Assembly: GCF_000017565.1 (NCBI RefSeq)
Contig: NC_009719.1
Location: forward strand, 744,001 to 808,000
Length of the DNA: 64,000 bases
From: Parvibaculum lavamentivorans DS-1
GTDB lineage: Bacteria > Pseudomonadota > Alphaproteobacteria > Parvibaculales > Parvibaculaceae
Direction: 5' to 3'
Positions 1 through 8,375 of this stretch are shown one piece after another (the stretch's first letter is position 1; the number at the start of each line of letters is the position of its first letter). The translations under genes were made by a program, and so were the position numbers. The notes under the pieces were generated by a model. The model was not told where the DNA came from. It ran no database searches and saw nothing but the letters and a program-made list of their open reading frames with translations.

Positions 1-113
1 CGCTCAAACCGGCTGTCGCCTATCGACGGCATGGCGATCAGCAATTTGCCCTCGAGGAAACCATCGTCTCCGGGGCGGTAACTCAAATCCGCCGACATAG
101 GGCTCATGCTCAT
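1..113 (-). CDS. YqgE/AlgH family protein (UPF0301), N-terminal part only
   Basis: Only the first 37 codons are inside the window; the gene runs off the left edge. The reverse strand reads MSMSPMSADLSYRPG and then FLEGKLLIAMPSIGDSRFE, the conserved opening of the YqgE/AlgH family (usually LEGQ/KLLIAMP..GD.RF). The molecular role of this family is not established. A second in-frame ATG lies two codons downstream (107). It is divergent from the DsbD-alpha-like gene at 291, with about 180 bp between them that should hold both promoters. Confidence 0.75.
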   Translation of the reverse strand, partial: MSMSPMSADLSYRPGDDGFLEGKLLIAMPSIGDSRFE

Positions 114-290
114 GACTGCCTCCACGCCGCATGATGCGCACATCGCATCATCAATGAAATCCTGCACCCTCCTGCCTGCGATGTCACAGGTTTTTGTGAG
201 CGGGTGGCCGCCACCGGATGATAAGGTGGCGTGAAAGGATGTGGCGCGATTATGCGCGGCATCAAGCCGGGATCGGATGACGGAACGGAA

Positions 291-1124
291 ATGCCGCGAA
301 CTGCCCCATACAAGCCGGGATTCTTCTTGTTGTTGTGCGCGGCACTGCTTCTTTTTTCCGTGCCGGAACGGGCGGAGGCAAGCGGGGTGACGCGGCTCGC
401 GCTTGTCGCCGCATCGACGGCGCATGATGGCGGGCCGGTGCTGGCCGGGCTCGACATGGGGCTCGACAGGGGCTGGAAGACCTATTGGCGGGAACCGGGC
501 GATTCGGGCATCGCGCCCACCTTCGACTGGTCGCAATCGGAAAATGTCGCCGATATCGAACTCCGCTGGCCGGCGCCGCGCCGCTTCGACGATCCGGGCG
601 ACATCACCTTCGGCTACACGGACGAGCTTCTGCTGCCGCTGCGCGTGACGCCGGCGGACCCGTCATTGCCGGTGACGCTGCGGCTCTCGCTGTTTTACGG
701 CATCTGTTCGGACACCATCTGCGTGCCGCGTGAGGCGGAGCTTGAGCTGATGCTGCCGGCGGGCCCGGCGGAGGGCGGCATTATGCCGACGGCGGATGCG
801 GCCCGTTTGCGCGCGGCGCTCGCCCGCGTGCCGGTGGCACCCGCCGATCCCGGCAGGCTGAGCGTGGGCTGGCGGCCGGATGCCGCGCCGACACTGGAGG
901 TGCGCCTTCACCGCTGTGGAACCGGTTGCGTTCCGCCTGCGTTGATCGTCGACGGACCGGCAAACGTCTGGTTCGATACGCCGGCGGTGACGCGCGAGGG
1001 CGAGACGGTGCTCTACAGCGTGCCGGCGGAAGTATTGTCGACCGCCATGCTCGAAGGCGAGGAACTCGTCTTTATATTTTCCGGCCCGGACGAGGCCATG
1101 GCCTTTCGCAAGACATTGCCCTAG
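291..1124 (+). CDS. Stand-alone DsbD alpha-domain-like periplasmic protein
   Basis: A protein of about 277 residues. The chosen start follows a GGAACGGAA stretch and yields a clean signal peptide (basic MPRTAPYK, a hydrophobic FFLLLCAALLLF, cleavage near AEA|SG). In-frame starts further upstream (GTG 231, ATG 252) would spoil this signal. The mature part resembles the N-terminal immunoglobulin-like domain of DsbD. It includes a GICSDTICVP motif (C139, C144) matching the redox pair that passes electrons to periplasmic thiol proteins. A second pair, CGTGC (C209, C213), lies further on. There is no membrane DsbD-beta or thioredoxin-like gamma domain here or next door, so its electron donor must be encoded elsewhere. 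A peroxiredoxin follows on the same strand. Confidence 0.75.
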   Translation: MPRTAPYKPGFFLLLCAALLLFSVPERAEASGVTRLALVAASTAHDGGPVLAGLDMGLDRGWKTYWREPGDSGIAPTFDWSQSENVADIELRWPAPRRFDDPGDITFGYTDELLLPLRVTPADPSLPVTLRLSLFYGICSDTICVPREAELELMLPAGPAEGGIMPTADAARLRAALARVPVAPADPGRLSVGWRPDAAPTLEVRLHRCGTGCVPPALIVDGPANVWFDTPAVTREGETVLYSVPAEVLSTAMLEGEELVFIFSGPDEAMAFRKTLP

Positions 1125-1228
1125 GCCGGGCGCTGAGGTTCCGGCTGGCGGCGACCCGCGAATGAGGCTTTAATGCCGCCAACCGCACGGGCCGCGAGGC
1201 ACGCAGTGAAACAACCGAGGAGGCTCGC

Positions 1229-1717
1229 ATGACCATCAATGTCGGAGACAAGATTCCCGAAGCCACGCTGATGCAGATGACCGACAAAGGCCCCGCGCCG
1301 GTGAAGACCGGCGAGTTCTTCAAGGGGCGCAAGGTCGTGGTCTTCGCGCTGCCGGGCGCCTTCACGCCGACCTGCTCGAACCAGCACCTGCCGGGCTTCA
1401 TCAAGAATGCCGACACGATCAAGGGCAAGGGCGTGGACGAAATCGTCTGCCTCTCCGTCAACGACGCTTTCGTCATGGGCGCCTGGGGAAAGCAACAGGG
1501 CGCCGACAGCAAGGTGACGATGCTCGCCGACGGCAATGGCGACTTCACCAAGGCGCTCGGCCTTGAATTCGACGGCAGTAATTTCGGCATGGGCGTCCGC
1601 TCGTCGCGCTATTCCATGCTGGTCGATGACGGCGTTGTGAAAAGCCTCAACAAGGAGCCCGCGGGCGGCAAGGCCGAAGTGTCGGGCGCGGAAAACATCC
1701 TGCAGCAGTTGAGCTGA
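1229..1717 (+). CDS. Prx5-type peroxiredoxin
   Basis: A 162-residue cytosolic thiol peroxidase, full length for the Prx5 subfamily, reducing H2O2 and organic peroxides with electrons from thioredoxin, glutaredoxin or glutathione. The peroxidatic cysteine is C49 in PGAFTPTCS. C74 in EIVCLSVND is the second cysteine commonly seen in this subgroup. The conserved arginine near SSRYSM and the LADGNGDFTKALGL segment fit the fold. The start is preceded by GAGGCTCGC, a usable ribosome site (AACCGAGGAGG just upstream). It is followed directly by a strong bidirectional terminator, so it ends its transcript. Confidence 0.92.
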   Translation: MTINVGDKIPEATLMQMTDKGPAPVKTGEFFKGRKVVVFALPGAFTPTCSNQHLPGFIKNADTIKGKGVDEIVCLSVNDAFVMGAWGKQQGADSKVTMLADGNGDFTKALGLEFDGSNFGMGVRSSRYSMLVDDGVVKSLNKEPAGGKAEVSGAENILQQLS

Positions 1718-1732
1718 TCTTTTCCGGTTGAG

Positions 1733-1764
1733 AAAAGCCTCCCCGGAAACGGGGAGGCTTTTTT
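1733..1764. terminator. Bidirectional rho-independent terminator
   Basis: A GC-rich stem (AAAAGCCTCCCC with GGGGAGGCTTTT, 6-nt loop) flanked by A and T runs. It serves the peroxiredoxin gene on the plus strand and, by symmetry, rnhA on the minus strand, whose TAA stop (1763-1765) lies in its T run. Confidence 0.9.
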
Positions 1765-2215
1765 ATTTCGACGGCAAATAGGGCGCCATGCCCTGACGGG
1801 CGAGCGCATCCGCGCGATCGTTCTCCGGATGATCGGAATGGCCTTTTACCCAGTGCCAGCTTACCTGATGCGTCGAGATTGCCGCTTCGAGTCGCCGCCA
1901 GAGTTCGGCATTCTTGACCGGCTGCTTGGCGGCATTCTTCCAGCCGTTCTTTTTCCAGCCGTGAATCCACTTGGTGATGCCGTCTTTCACATAGTTGGAA
2001 TCCGTGTGAATGCGGACATGCGCGTCGCGCTTCAACGCCTCGAGCGCCTGGATGGCGGCCATCAGCTCCATGCGGTTATTGGTGGTGGCCTGTTCGCCGC
2101 CGCAAAGCTCTTTCTCGCGATCCTTGTAGATCATCAAAACGCCCCAGCCGCCCGGGCCGGGATTTCCCGAGCAGGCGCCGTCTGTATATATCTCGACGAT
2201 ATCCTCACCGCTCAT
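1763..2215 (-). CDS. rnhA: Ribonuclease HI
   Basis: 150 residues, close to the E. coli enzyme. It cleaves the RNA strand of RNA-DNA hybrids. The opening [17 protein letters not shown] carries D12. E50 ([10 protein letters not shown]), D72 (HTDSNYV) and D136 ([10 protein letters not shown]) complete the metal-binding set, and KGHSDHPEN holds the catalytic histidine loop. The reading frame stays open upstream, but the ATG at 2215 overlaps the TGA of thrB (ATGA), which is the usual arrangement and gives a family-length protein. It is the last gene of the ispH-thrB-rnhA block. Confidence 0.96.
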   Translation of the reverse strand: MSGEDIVEIYTDGACSGNPGPGGWGVLMIYKDREKELCGGEQATTNNRMELMAAIQALEALKRDAHVRIHTDSNYVKDGITKWIHGWKKNGWKNAAKQPVKNAELWRRLEAAISTHQVSWHWVKGHSDHPENDRADALARQGMAPYLPSK

Positions 2216-3177
2216 GCGTCGAGCCCGTAGCCTGCGGGCGAGGCGACGCCGCGGTGGAAGCGGAGCCGCGTCAGATATTCTTTCGGATCCTTCGGCTTCA
2301 CGAATGCACCTGGCGGATGATTGATGAGGTCGTAGAGCCGCGTCAGCAGAAAGCGCATCGCCGAACCGCGCGCGAGCAGCGGCAGCGCATGGATTTCCGC
2401 CGGCTCGAGCGGGCGCACTTGCGTGTAAGCCTGAAGCAGCGCCCGCGCCTTGGTGATGTTGAACGAGCCGTCCGCCTCGAAGCACCAGGCATTGAGGCAG
2501 ATCGCTAGGTCGTAAGCGAAGGCATCGTTGCAAGCGAAATAGAAATCGATAAGCCCCGACAGGCGGTCTCCTATGAAGAAGACATTGTCCGGGAAAAGAT
2601 CGGCATGGATGACGCCATGCGGCAGGTCGCGCGGCCACTCGCGCGTCAGCACCGCGAGTTCCTTGTCGAGTTCCTGAGCGAGGCCGGGCTGATAGGCGTC
2701 GATGCCGTCGCGGCAGGAATCGAACAGCGGTCCCCAGCCATCCACATTGAGTGCGTTCTTGCGGGCAAGCTTGAAATCCGCGCCAGCCATATGCAGCTGC
2801 GCCAGCGCGCGGCCGAGCTCGACACAGTGGCGCGGCTGCGGCCGGCGCACCGAAATCCCCTCAAGAAAACTGACTATGGCGGCAGGCCGCTCCGCAAGCC
2901 GCCCGAGCATTTCGCCCTTCCGGTTGCGGATCGGCGTCGGGCAGCTGATGCCGCGATCGACAAGATGGTTCATCAGCCCGAGAAAGAACGGCAATTCGCT
3001 TTCCGCCACGCGCTTTTCATAAAGCGTGAGGAAATAGGTGCCGGCATCCGTATGCAGCATGAAATTCGAGTTTTCGACGCCCTCGGCTATGCCCTTGTAG
3101 GACATCAGGGTGCCGATATCGTATGTGGCGAGGAAGGCTTCGAGCTCCTCGTCGGGCACTTCGGTATAGACGGCCAT
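2212..3177 (-). CDS. thrB: Homoserine kinase (ThrB, APH fold)
   Basis: 321 residues. It phosphorylates homoserine in threonine synthesis. This is the aminoglycoside-phosphotransferase-fold type common in alphaproteobacteria, not the GHMP type of enterics. The start [19 protein letters not shown] and the [13 protein letters not shown] glycine-rich segment are typical. The catalytic loop appears as [14 protein letters not shown] (HxDxxxxN), followed by GLIDFYFA, the metal-binding aspartate. It lies 11 bp downstream of ispH and overlaps rnhA by 4 bp, so the three genes are probably one transcript. Confidence 0.94.
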   Translation of the reverse strand: MAVYTEVPDEELEAFLATYDIGTLMSYKGIAEGVENSNFMLHTDAGTYFLTLYEKRVAESELPFFLGLMNHLVDRGISCPTPIRNRKGEMLGRLAERPAAIVSFLEGISVRRPQPRHCVELGRALAQLHMAGADFKLARKNALNVDGWGPLFDSCRDGIDAYQPGLAQELDKELAVLTREWPRDLPHGVIHADLFPDNVFFIGDRLSGLIDFYFACNDAFAYDLAICLNAWCFEADGSFNITKARALLQAYTQVRPLEPAEIHALPLLARGSAMRFLLTRLYDLINHPPGAFVKPKDPKEYLTRLRFHRGVASPAGYGLDA

Positions 3178-3188
3178 AAAACCCCCGC

Positions 3189-4145
3189 TCAGCCGGCCAG
3201 CGCGCGCGGCAGCTTGAACTGTACCGATTCGCGCCGCACGGGGCTTTCTTCAACCGTCACTTCGAAGCGCTGCCGGAACGCATCGATCACTTCCTCAACC
3301 AGGACTTCGGGCGCGCTGGCGCCGGCCGTGAGGCCAACGATGGCGGGGGAGCCGAGCGCCGCCCAGTCGATATCGGTCGCGCGCTGCAGCAGCGCCGCAT
3401 AGCGGCAGCCCGCGCGCTCGGCGACCTCGACGAGCCGCATGGAGTTCGATGAATTTGGCGCCCCGATGACGAGCATGGCGTCGACCAGCGGCGCTATCGC
3501 CTTCACGGCTTCCTGACGATTGGTCGTGGCATAGCAGATGTCCTCCTTGCGCGGCCCCGCTATGGCGGGAAAGCGGCGGCGAAGGATGGCAACAATGGCG
3601 GCCGTGTCGTCCACCGACAGGGTCGTCTGCGTGACGAAGGCGACTTTCTCCGGGTCTTGCGGCTGAAAGGCCTCTGCATCGGCGGCCGTTTCGATCAACC
3701 TGACCGATCCCTCGGGCAGCTGACCCATCGTGCCGATCACTTCCGGATGGCCGGCATGACCGATCAGCAGGATTTCGTGGCCTCGCGAATACAGCCGCTC
3801 GGCCTCCACATGGACCTTGGAAACGAGGGGGCAGGTGGCATCGAGGTAAAAAAGCTCACGCGATTGCGCGTCCGCCGGAACCGCCTTTGGCACGCCATGA
3901 GCCGAAAAGATCACCTTCGCGCCGGACGGCACCTCGTCGAGCTCCTCCACGAAGATGGCGCCTTTCCGCTCCAGCTCTTCCACGACATAGCGGTTATGCA
4001 CGATCTCGTGGCGGACATAGACCGGGGGGCCGTATTTTTCTATGGCGAGTTCCACGATCTGGATGGCCCGGTCGACACCGGCGCAGAAGCCGCGAGGGCT
4101 TGCCAGCAGCAGCGTCAGGGGGGGCTTTGAAATCGTCTCGCTCAT
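3189..4145 (-). CDS. ispH: 4-hydroxy-3-methylbut-2-enyl diphosphate reductase
   Basis: The last step of the MEP isoprenoid pathway, an iron-sulfur enzyme making IPP and DMAPP. The ATG at 4145 gives 318 residues, the family length, starting [23 protein letters not shown]. The frame is open upstream, but that part has no homology I recognise. All three cluster cysteines are present, in [19 protein letters not shown] and [13 protein letters not shown]. Also visible are HEIVHN and the NSSNSMRL substrate loop. It heads the ispH-thrB-rnhA block; ispE of the same pathway is at 41366. Confidence 0.96.
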   Translation of the reverse strand: MSETISKPPLTLLLASPRGFCAGVDRAIQIVELAIEKYGPPVYVRHEIVHNRYVVEELERKGAIFVEELDEVPSGAKVIFSAHGVPKAVPADAQSRELFYLDATCPLVSKVHVEAERLYSRGHEILLIGHAGHPEVIGTMGQLPEGSVRLIETAADAEAFQPQDPEKVAFVTQTTLSVDDTAAIVAILRRRFPAIAGPRKEDICYATTNRQEAVKAIAPLVDAMLVIGAPNSSNSMRLVEVAERAGCRYAALLQRATDIDWAALGSPAIVGLTAGASAPEVLVEEVIDAFRQRFEVTVEESPVRRESVQFKLPRALAG

Positions 4146-4444
4146 AAGCTCGCTCAAGGGTAATGCCCGAGGGGGCCGGCCCGTCCGGCAGGCGGAGGCG
4201 GCATCTCGTCCGCCTTGTGAGTCAGGAACCACTCCGATAGAGTTTCCGCGCCGTCGGGAACAGTCCGCAGCCTTGACTAACCTTATAAAAACCAAGGCTT
4301 TAGAGGCCGTTCACGCCGGTAATAGAGGGGGCTCGCCGGGGAAAGTCAAGAAAGCCCGCCGCAGCGTCCCTGCCAGTTAATATGCCTGCCGACCGACGCC
4401 AGACAATCCCGCCATACATCGCCAACAGATCGAGTGAGATCAAG
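4146..4444. other. Divergent intergenic region between ispH and the lipoprotein gene
   Basis: About 300 bp without a convincing gene. A short AT-rich patch (CTTATAAAAACCAAGG near 4280) interrupts otherwise GC-rich DNA and is the best place for the promoters of the two divergent genes. No structured RNA or repeat was seen. Confidence 0.5.
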
Positions 4445-5059
4445 ATGCCGTTTCCGACCGCACCCTGCCGCCCGCTAGCCACCGTCTCCCGCATTCGCGG
4501 CAGCGCCGCGCCCGCGCTTCTTGCGCTGGTTGCGCTTGGCCTTTCCGGCTGCAGCTGGTTCGGCATGGGCGATACCACGAGGGCTGGCGGCACGGCGCAA
4601 TATCCATGTCCGTCGGTCGGCGTCCTGAATGAAACCGATCATGTAACGCTGGTGCGCGGCGCGGGCACCGATCTGACGGACGTAATCGCCAAGGCGGAAA
4701 TCGGCCGGGTCGTCTCCCAATGCAGCTACAATGTCGATGAATCGACAATCAGCGTCGACATCGCTTTCGACGGCGTGGCCGAGATCGGGCCAGCCGCGAC
4801 GTCCCGCGAGATGACGTTCAATACGTTTGTCGCCGTGACGCGCCGCTTCAGCACCTTCGACAAGAAGCAGGTCTATGAAGTCCCGGTTACCTTCGTGCCG
4901 GGGCAGCGCCAGGTCCGCTTCGTGAAAACGGTCGAGGGCACAGTCCTGCCATATGGCGGCGACGCGGACGGGCGCATCTATCAAATCCTGATCGGCTTTC
5001 AGCTGACCGGTGAACAGCTCGCCTTCAATCGGCGCGTTCCCTACGCGCCGATCCGCTGA
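4445..5059 (+). CDS. Hypothetical outer-membrane-type lipoprotein
   Basis: About 204 residues with a type II signal peptide: basic region, hydrophobic ALLALVALGL and lipobox LSGC (C36), so the mature protein should be lipid-anchored. An ATG 21 codons upstream (4382) would give an unusually long N-terminal region, so 4445 is preferred. The mature part carries a CSYNVDES segment and mixed beta-like sequence (VDIAFDGVAEIG, YQILIGFQLTGEQL). I do not recognise a characterised family. It stands alone between ispH and the glycine riboswitch. Export is well supported; the function is unknown. Confidence 0.7.
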   Translation: MPFPTAPCRPLATVSRIRGSAAPALLALVALGLSGCSWFGMGDTTRAGGTAQYPCPSVGVLNETDHVTLVRGAGTDLTDVIAKAEIGRVVSQCSYNVDESTISVDIAFDGVAEIGPAATSREMTFNTFVAVTRRFSTFDKKQVYEVPVTFVPGQRQVRFVKTVEGTVLPYGGDADGRIYQILIGFQLTGEQLAFNRRVPYAPIR

Positions 5060-5163
5060 TAGCCGTAAAAAGCGTGTGATTCGCGGTTTTTAGCCGCAAT
5101 TTGAGGCGCGGGCGCGATTGACTCTCGCGGGCCCGCCCATATGATCGGCTTACACAGACGAAC

Positions 5164-5375
5164 CCTGCGGGAGAGATCGTACCCGCCTATACGAGGGTCC
5201 GACGCCGAAGGAGCAACCGCCCCGGAAACTCTCAGGCATCAGGGACCGCAGGGGGATGAATCTCTGGAAAGTAGACCGGCGCATGTTTTTTGCCAGGTCT
5301 CACCGAAGGGCGTAAGCGGCGGGAAAATTCTCCCTCACCGCGAAATCTCTCAGGTTCAGCGACAGAGTGGGGCGC
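5164..5375 (+). promoter_or_regulatory. Tandem glycine riboswitch (two aptamers)
   Basis: The leader of gcvT carries two copies of the glycine aptamer core. The first is GGGAGAGA (5169) followed by GCCGAAGGAGCAA and CCGGAAACTCTCAGGCA. The second is CACCGAAGGGCGTAAGCGGC followed by AATCTCTCAGGTTCAGCGAC. Both have the conserved purine-rich GAAGG(A/G)GC and the CTCTCAGG strand, with a short linker near 5275. Such tandem elements turn on glycine cleavage genes when glycine is plentiful, and the gcv genes start 75 bp downstream. A GC-rich inverted stretch at 5380-5405 could be part of the expression platform. Confidence 0.93.
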
Positions 5376-5449
5376 TACAAGCGGAGAAATCCGCCGGGTA
5401 GCGGCCAATTCGATTCGCTTTCGTCCAAAGGGACGAGCCTGGAAGCCCA

Positions 5450-6592
5450 ATGTCGGAACCTGCCGTTCAAACGGAAATCCTGAAGACGACGCCGCTACAC
5501 GCGTTACACGTCGAACTCGGCGCGAAGATGGTGCCTTTCGCGGGCTATGACATGCCGGTGCAATATCCGGACGGTGTGCTGGCGGAGCATCTGCACACGC
5601 GCAAGGCGGCGGGACTGTTCGATGTTTCGCATATGGGACAGGCATACCTTGTGGGCCCCGACCATGCGAGCATATCGGCCGCCATCGAGGCGCTCGTGCC
5701 GGGCGACATACTCGGCCTGGAGCCGCTCGCCATTCGCTATACGCTGCTGCTGAACGACAAGGGCGGCATACGCGACGACCTCATGGTGACCAGGACGGCG
5801 AAGGACGGCATGCTTTTCCTCGTCGTCAACGCCGCCTGCAAGGATGCGGACTTCGCGCATATCGCCGCCAACCTGCCCAAGGGCATCGAGCTGCGCCGTC
5901 TTGAGGACCGCGCGCTGATCGCGCTGCAGGGACCCGAAGCCGCCGCCGTATTCGCGCGGCTCGCGCCCGGGGCGGCGACGCAGGACTTCATGACCGGGGT
6001 CGAAATGACAGTGGCGGGCATTCCCTGCCTCGTCAGCCGCTCCGGCTATACCGGCGAGGATGGCTACGAGATTTCAGTGCCGGACGGCGAGGCGGTTGCG
6101 CTGACGAAAAAACTTCTCGCCGAACCGGAGGTCAAGCCGATAGGCCTTGGCGCACGCGATTCATTGCGCCTTGAAGCGGGACTATGCCTTTATGGGCACG
6201 ATATCGATGAGACGACGACGCCCGTCGAGGGCGCGCTAACCTGGACGATTTCGAAGCGCCGCCGCGAAGAGGGGAACTTCCCCGGTGCGAAAATCATTCT
6301 CGATCAGGTTGCGAACGGCGTGACGAGGAAGCGCGTGGGACTGTTGCCGGAAGGCAAGGCGCCCGCCCGCGAGGGGACGGAAATCACCGATAAGTCGGGC
6401 CGCAAGATCGGTGTGGTCACGAGCGGCGGTTATGGGCCGAGTGTCGGCGGACCGATCGCAATGGGATATGTCGAGACTTCGCACGCAAAATCCGGCACGG
6501 ATATCGAGCTTATGGTGCGGGGCAAGGGACGGCCGGCAAAGGTCGTGCCCATGCCCTTTGTCGAAAAACGTTTTTACCGGCCGGCTAAATAG
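5450..6592 (+). CDS. gcvT: Glycine cleavage system T protein (aminomethyltransferase)
   Basis: 380 residues. It transfers the aminomethyl group from lipoyl-GcvH to tetrahydrofolate, releasing ammonia. The hallmarks are LGAKMVPFAGYDMPVQY at the N-terminus, FDVSHMGQ, YTLLLNDKGGIRDDL, SRSGYTGEDGYEI and LEAGLCLYGHDI, ending in the GKIG-type VTSGGYGPSVGGPIAMGY domain. It is the first gene after the glycine riboswitch and is followed by gcvH after 33 bp. The operon is ordered T-H-PA-PB. Confidence 0.97.
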   Translation: MSEPAVQTEILKTTPLHALHVELGAKMVPFAGYDMPVQYPDGVLAEHLHTRKAAGLFDVSHMGQAYLVGPDHASISAAIEALVPGDILGLEPLAIRYTLLLNDKGGIRDDLMVTRTAKDGMLFLVVNAACKDADFAHIAANLPKGIELRRLEDRALIALQGPEAAAVFARLAPGAATQDFMTGVEMTVAGIPCLVSRSGYTGEDGYEISVPDGEAVALTKKLLAEPEVKPIGLGARDSLRLEAGLCLYGHDIDETTTPVEGALTWTISKRRREEGNFPGAKIILDQVANGVTRKRVGLLPEGKAPAREGTEITDKSGRKIGVVTSGGYGPSVGGPIAMGYVETSHAKSGTDIELMVRGKGRPAKVVPMPFVEKRFYRPAK

Positions 6593-6625
6593 AACCGGCA
6601 CACAACAAGGATCAGGGGACTTTGC

Positions 6626-7003
6626 ATGAGCGACATTCGCTTTACGGATCAACATGAATGGGTGCGTGTCGATGGCGACATCGCGACCATCGGCATCACG
6701 GATTATGCGCAGGAGCAGCTCGGTGACGTCGTGTTCGTCGAACTGCCGGAAGTCGGCAAGGACATCGCAGCCGGGGACGAGGCGGCGGTTGTCGAATCCG
6801 TCAAGGCGGCCAGCGAGGTCTATTCGCCGGTGAGCGGCGAAGTCATCGATGTCAATAGCGACATCGAGAAGACCCCGGCGGGCGTCAATGAAAATGCGAT
6901 GGGCGACGGCTGGTTCATAAAGCTGCGGCTCGCCGACCCCTCCGAACTCGACAAGCTGATGGACGAAGCCGCCTACAGTGAATTTGTCGAGAGCCTTCAG
7001 TAA
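6626..7003 (+). CDS. gcvH: Glycine cleavage system H protein
   Basis: 125 residues. It is the lipoylated carrier that shuttles the aminomethyl intermediate between the P, T and L proteins. The lipoyl lysine is K60 in [20 protein letters not shown]. The typical [28 protein letters not shown]-terminus is seen in pieces. The gene lies between gcvT and gcvPA with short gaps, consistent with one riboswitch-controlled transcript. Confidence 0.97.
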   Translation: MSDIRFTDQHEWVRVDGDIATIGITDYAQEQLGDVVFVELPEVGKDIAAGDEAAVVESVKAASEVYSPVSGEVIDVNSDIEKTPAGVNENAMGDGWFIKLRLADPSELDKLMDEAAYSEFVESLQ

Positions 7004-7028
7004 GGCTGACAAAAAGGAAATTCAGATC

Positions 7029-8375
7029 ATGCGTTATCTGCCTCTGACCGAAAACGACCGGCGCGAAATGCTCGGAGTGATCGGTGCGAAAAGCGTCGAT
7101 GAACTCTTCCGCGACGTGCCGGAGCGCGCGCGGCGGGAAGGGCTGGTCGATCTCCCTCGCCGCCAGGGCGAACTGGAGGTGGAGCGCATGCTCGGGCGCA
7201 TGGCGGCGAAGAATACGCCCGCCGCCTCCGTGCCATTCTTCGTCGGCGCGGGCGCTTATCGTCATCACGTGCCTGCGGCGGTAGACCACCTGATCCAGCG
7301 GTCTGAATTTCTCACCTCCTATACGCCCTACCAGCCCGAAATCACGCAGGGCACGCTGCAATATCTGTTCGAGTTCCAGACGCAGGTTGCGATGATTACC
7401 GGCATGGAAGTGGCGAACGCCTCCATGTATGACGGCGCGACCGGCTGCGGCGAAGCCGTGCTGATGGCGCATCGCGTGACCAAGCGGCGCAAGGCTGTTC
7501 TTTCCGGCACGTTGCATCCGCAATATGCGGCGGTGGTGCAGAACCTGTCCGATTTCGCCGACTACGAACTCGAAGTGATGCCTCCCGCGCTGCCGGGGCA
7601 GGCGGAAGATATTCTCGCCCATATTCACGACGACATCAGCTGCGTCGTTGTGCAGACCCCGGGCTTCTTCGGCGAACTCCACGATCTGCGCCCGATTGCG
7701 GAAGCGGCTCACGCGAAAGGCGCATTGCTGATTGCGGTGGTGCCCGAAATCCTGTCGCTCGGCGCGGTGACGCCGCCCGGCGAAATGGGCGCCGACATTG
7801 TGGTCGGCGAAGGCCAATCCATAGGCAACGGCCTCAATTTCGGCGGGCCTTATGTCGGTCTCTTTGCGACGCGTGAGAAATACATGCGGCAGATGCCCGG
7901 ACGGCTTTGCGGCGAGACTGTGGACGCGGATGGCAATCGCGGCTTCGTGCTCACGCTCTCGACGCGCGAACAACATATCCGCCGTGAGAAGGCGACGTCG
8001 AACATCTGCACGAATTCCGGGCTTTGCTGCCTGGCCTTCACGATCCACATGTCGTTGCTCGGCGAGGAAGGCTACAAGCGCCTGGCGCGCATCAATCACG
8101 CGGCGGCCGTGAAACTTGCAGAGCGCCTGGCGAAAGTGCCCGGTGTGGAAATTCTCAACCAGGCCTTTTTCAACGAGTTCACGATGCGTCTGCCGAAGCC
8201 GGCGGCGGAAGTCGTGGATGCGCTGGTAGACAAGGGTGTGATCGGCGGACTGCCCGCATCCCGCCTGCTGCCCGGCGTGGCTGAGGTAGAAGATCTGCTG
8301 ATCGTCGCCTCGACGGAAATCAATACGGAAGCTGATCGCGCCGCCTATGAAGCCGCGCTGAAGGAGGTGCTGTAA
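7029..8375 (+). CDS. gcvPA: Glycine dehydrogenase (decarboxylating) subunit 1
   Basis: 448 residues: the N-terminal half of the P protein in organisms that split it. It starts [19 protein letters not shown] at the ATG after GGAAATTCAGATC; an upstream in-frame extension would overlap gcvH and is not needed. Family motifs include [35 protein letters not shown] and [10 protein letters not shown]. The PLP lysine is on subunit 2. The stop is followed immediately by the gcvPB start, so translation is probably coupled. Confidence 0.96.
   Translation: MRYLPLTENDRREMLGVIGAKSVDELFRDVPERARREGLVDLPRRQGELEVERMLGRMAAKNTPAASVPFFVGAGAYRHHVPAAVDHLIQRSEFLTSYTPYQPEITQGTLQYLFEFQTQVAMITGMEVANASMYDGATGCGEAVLMAHRVTKRRKAVLSGTLHPQYAAVVQNLSDFADYELEVMPPALPGQAEDILAHIHDDISCVVVQTPGFFGELHDLRPIAEAAHAKGALLIAVVPEILSLGAVTPPGEMGADIVVGEGQSIGNGLNFGGPYVGLFATREKYMRQMPGRLCGETVDADGNRGFVLTLSTREQHIRREKATSNICTNSGLCCLAFTIHMSLLGEEGYKRLARINHAAAVKLAERLAKVPGVEILNQAFFNEFTMRLPKPAAEVVDALVDKGVIGGLPASRLLPGVAEVEDLLIVASTEINTEADRAAYEAALKEVL

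Noticed and set aside
5380-5405. Intrinsic terminator as the riboswitch expression platform
   Set aside because: The inverted stretch is weak and has no T run; the mechanism cannot be decided by eye.
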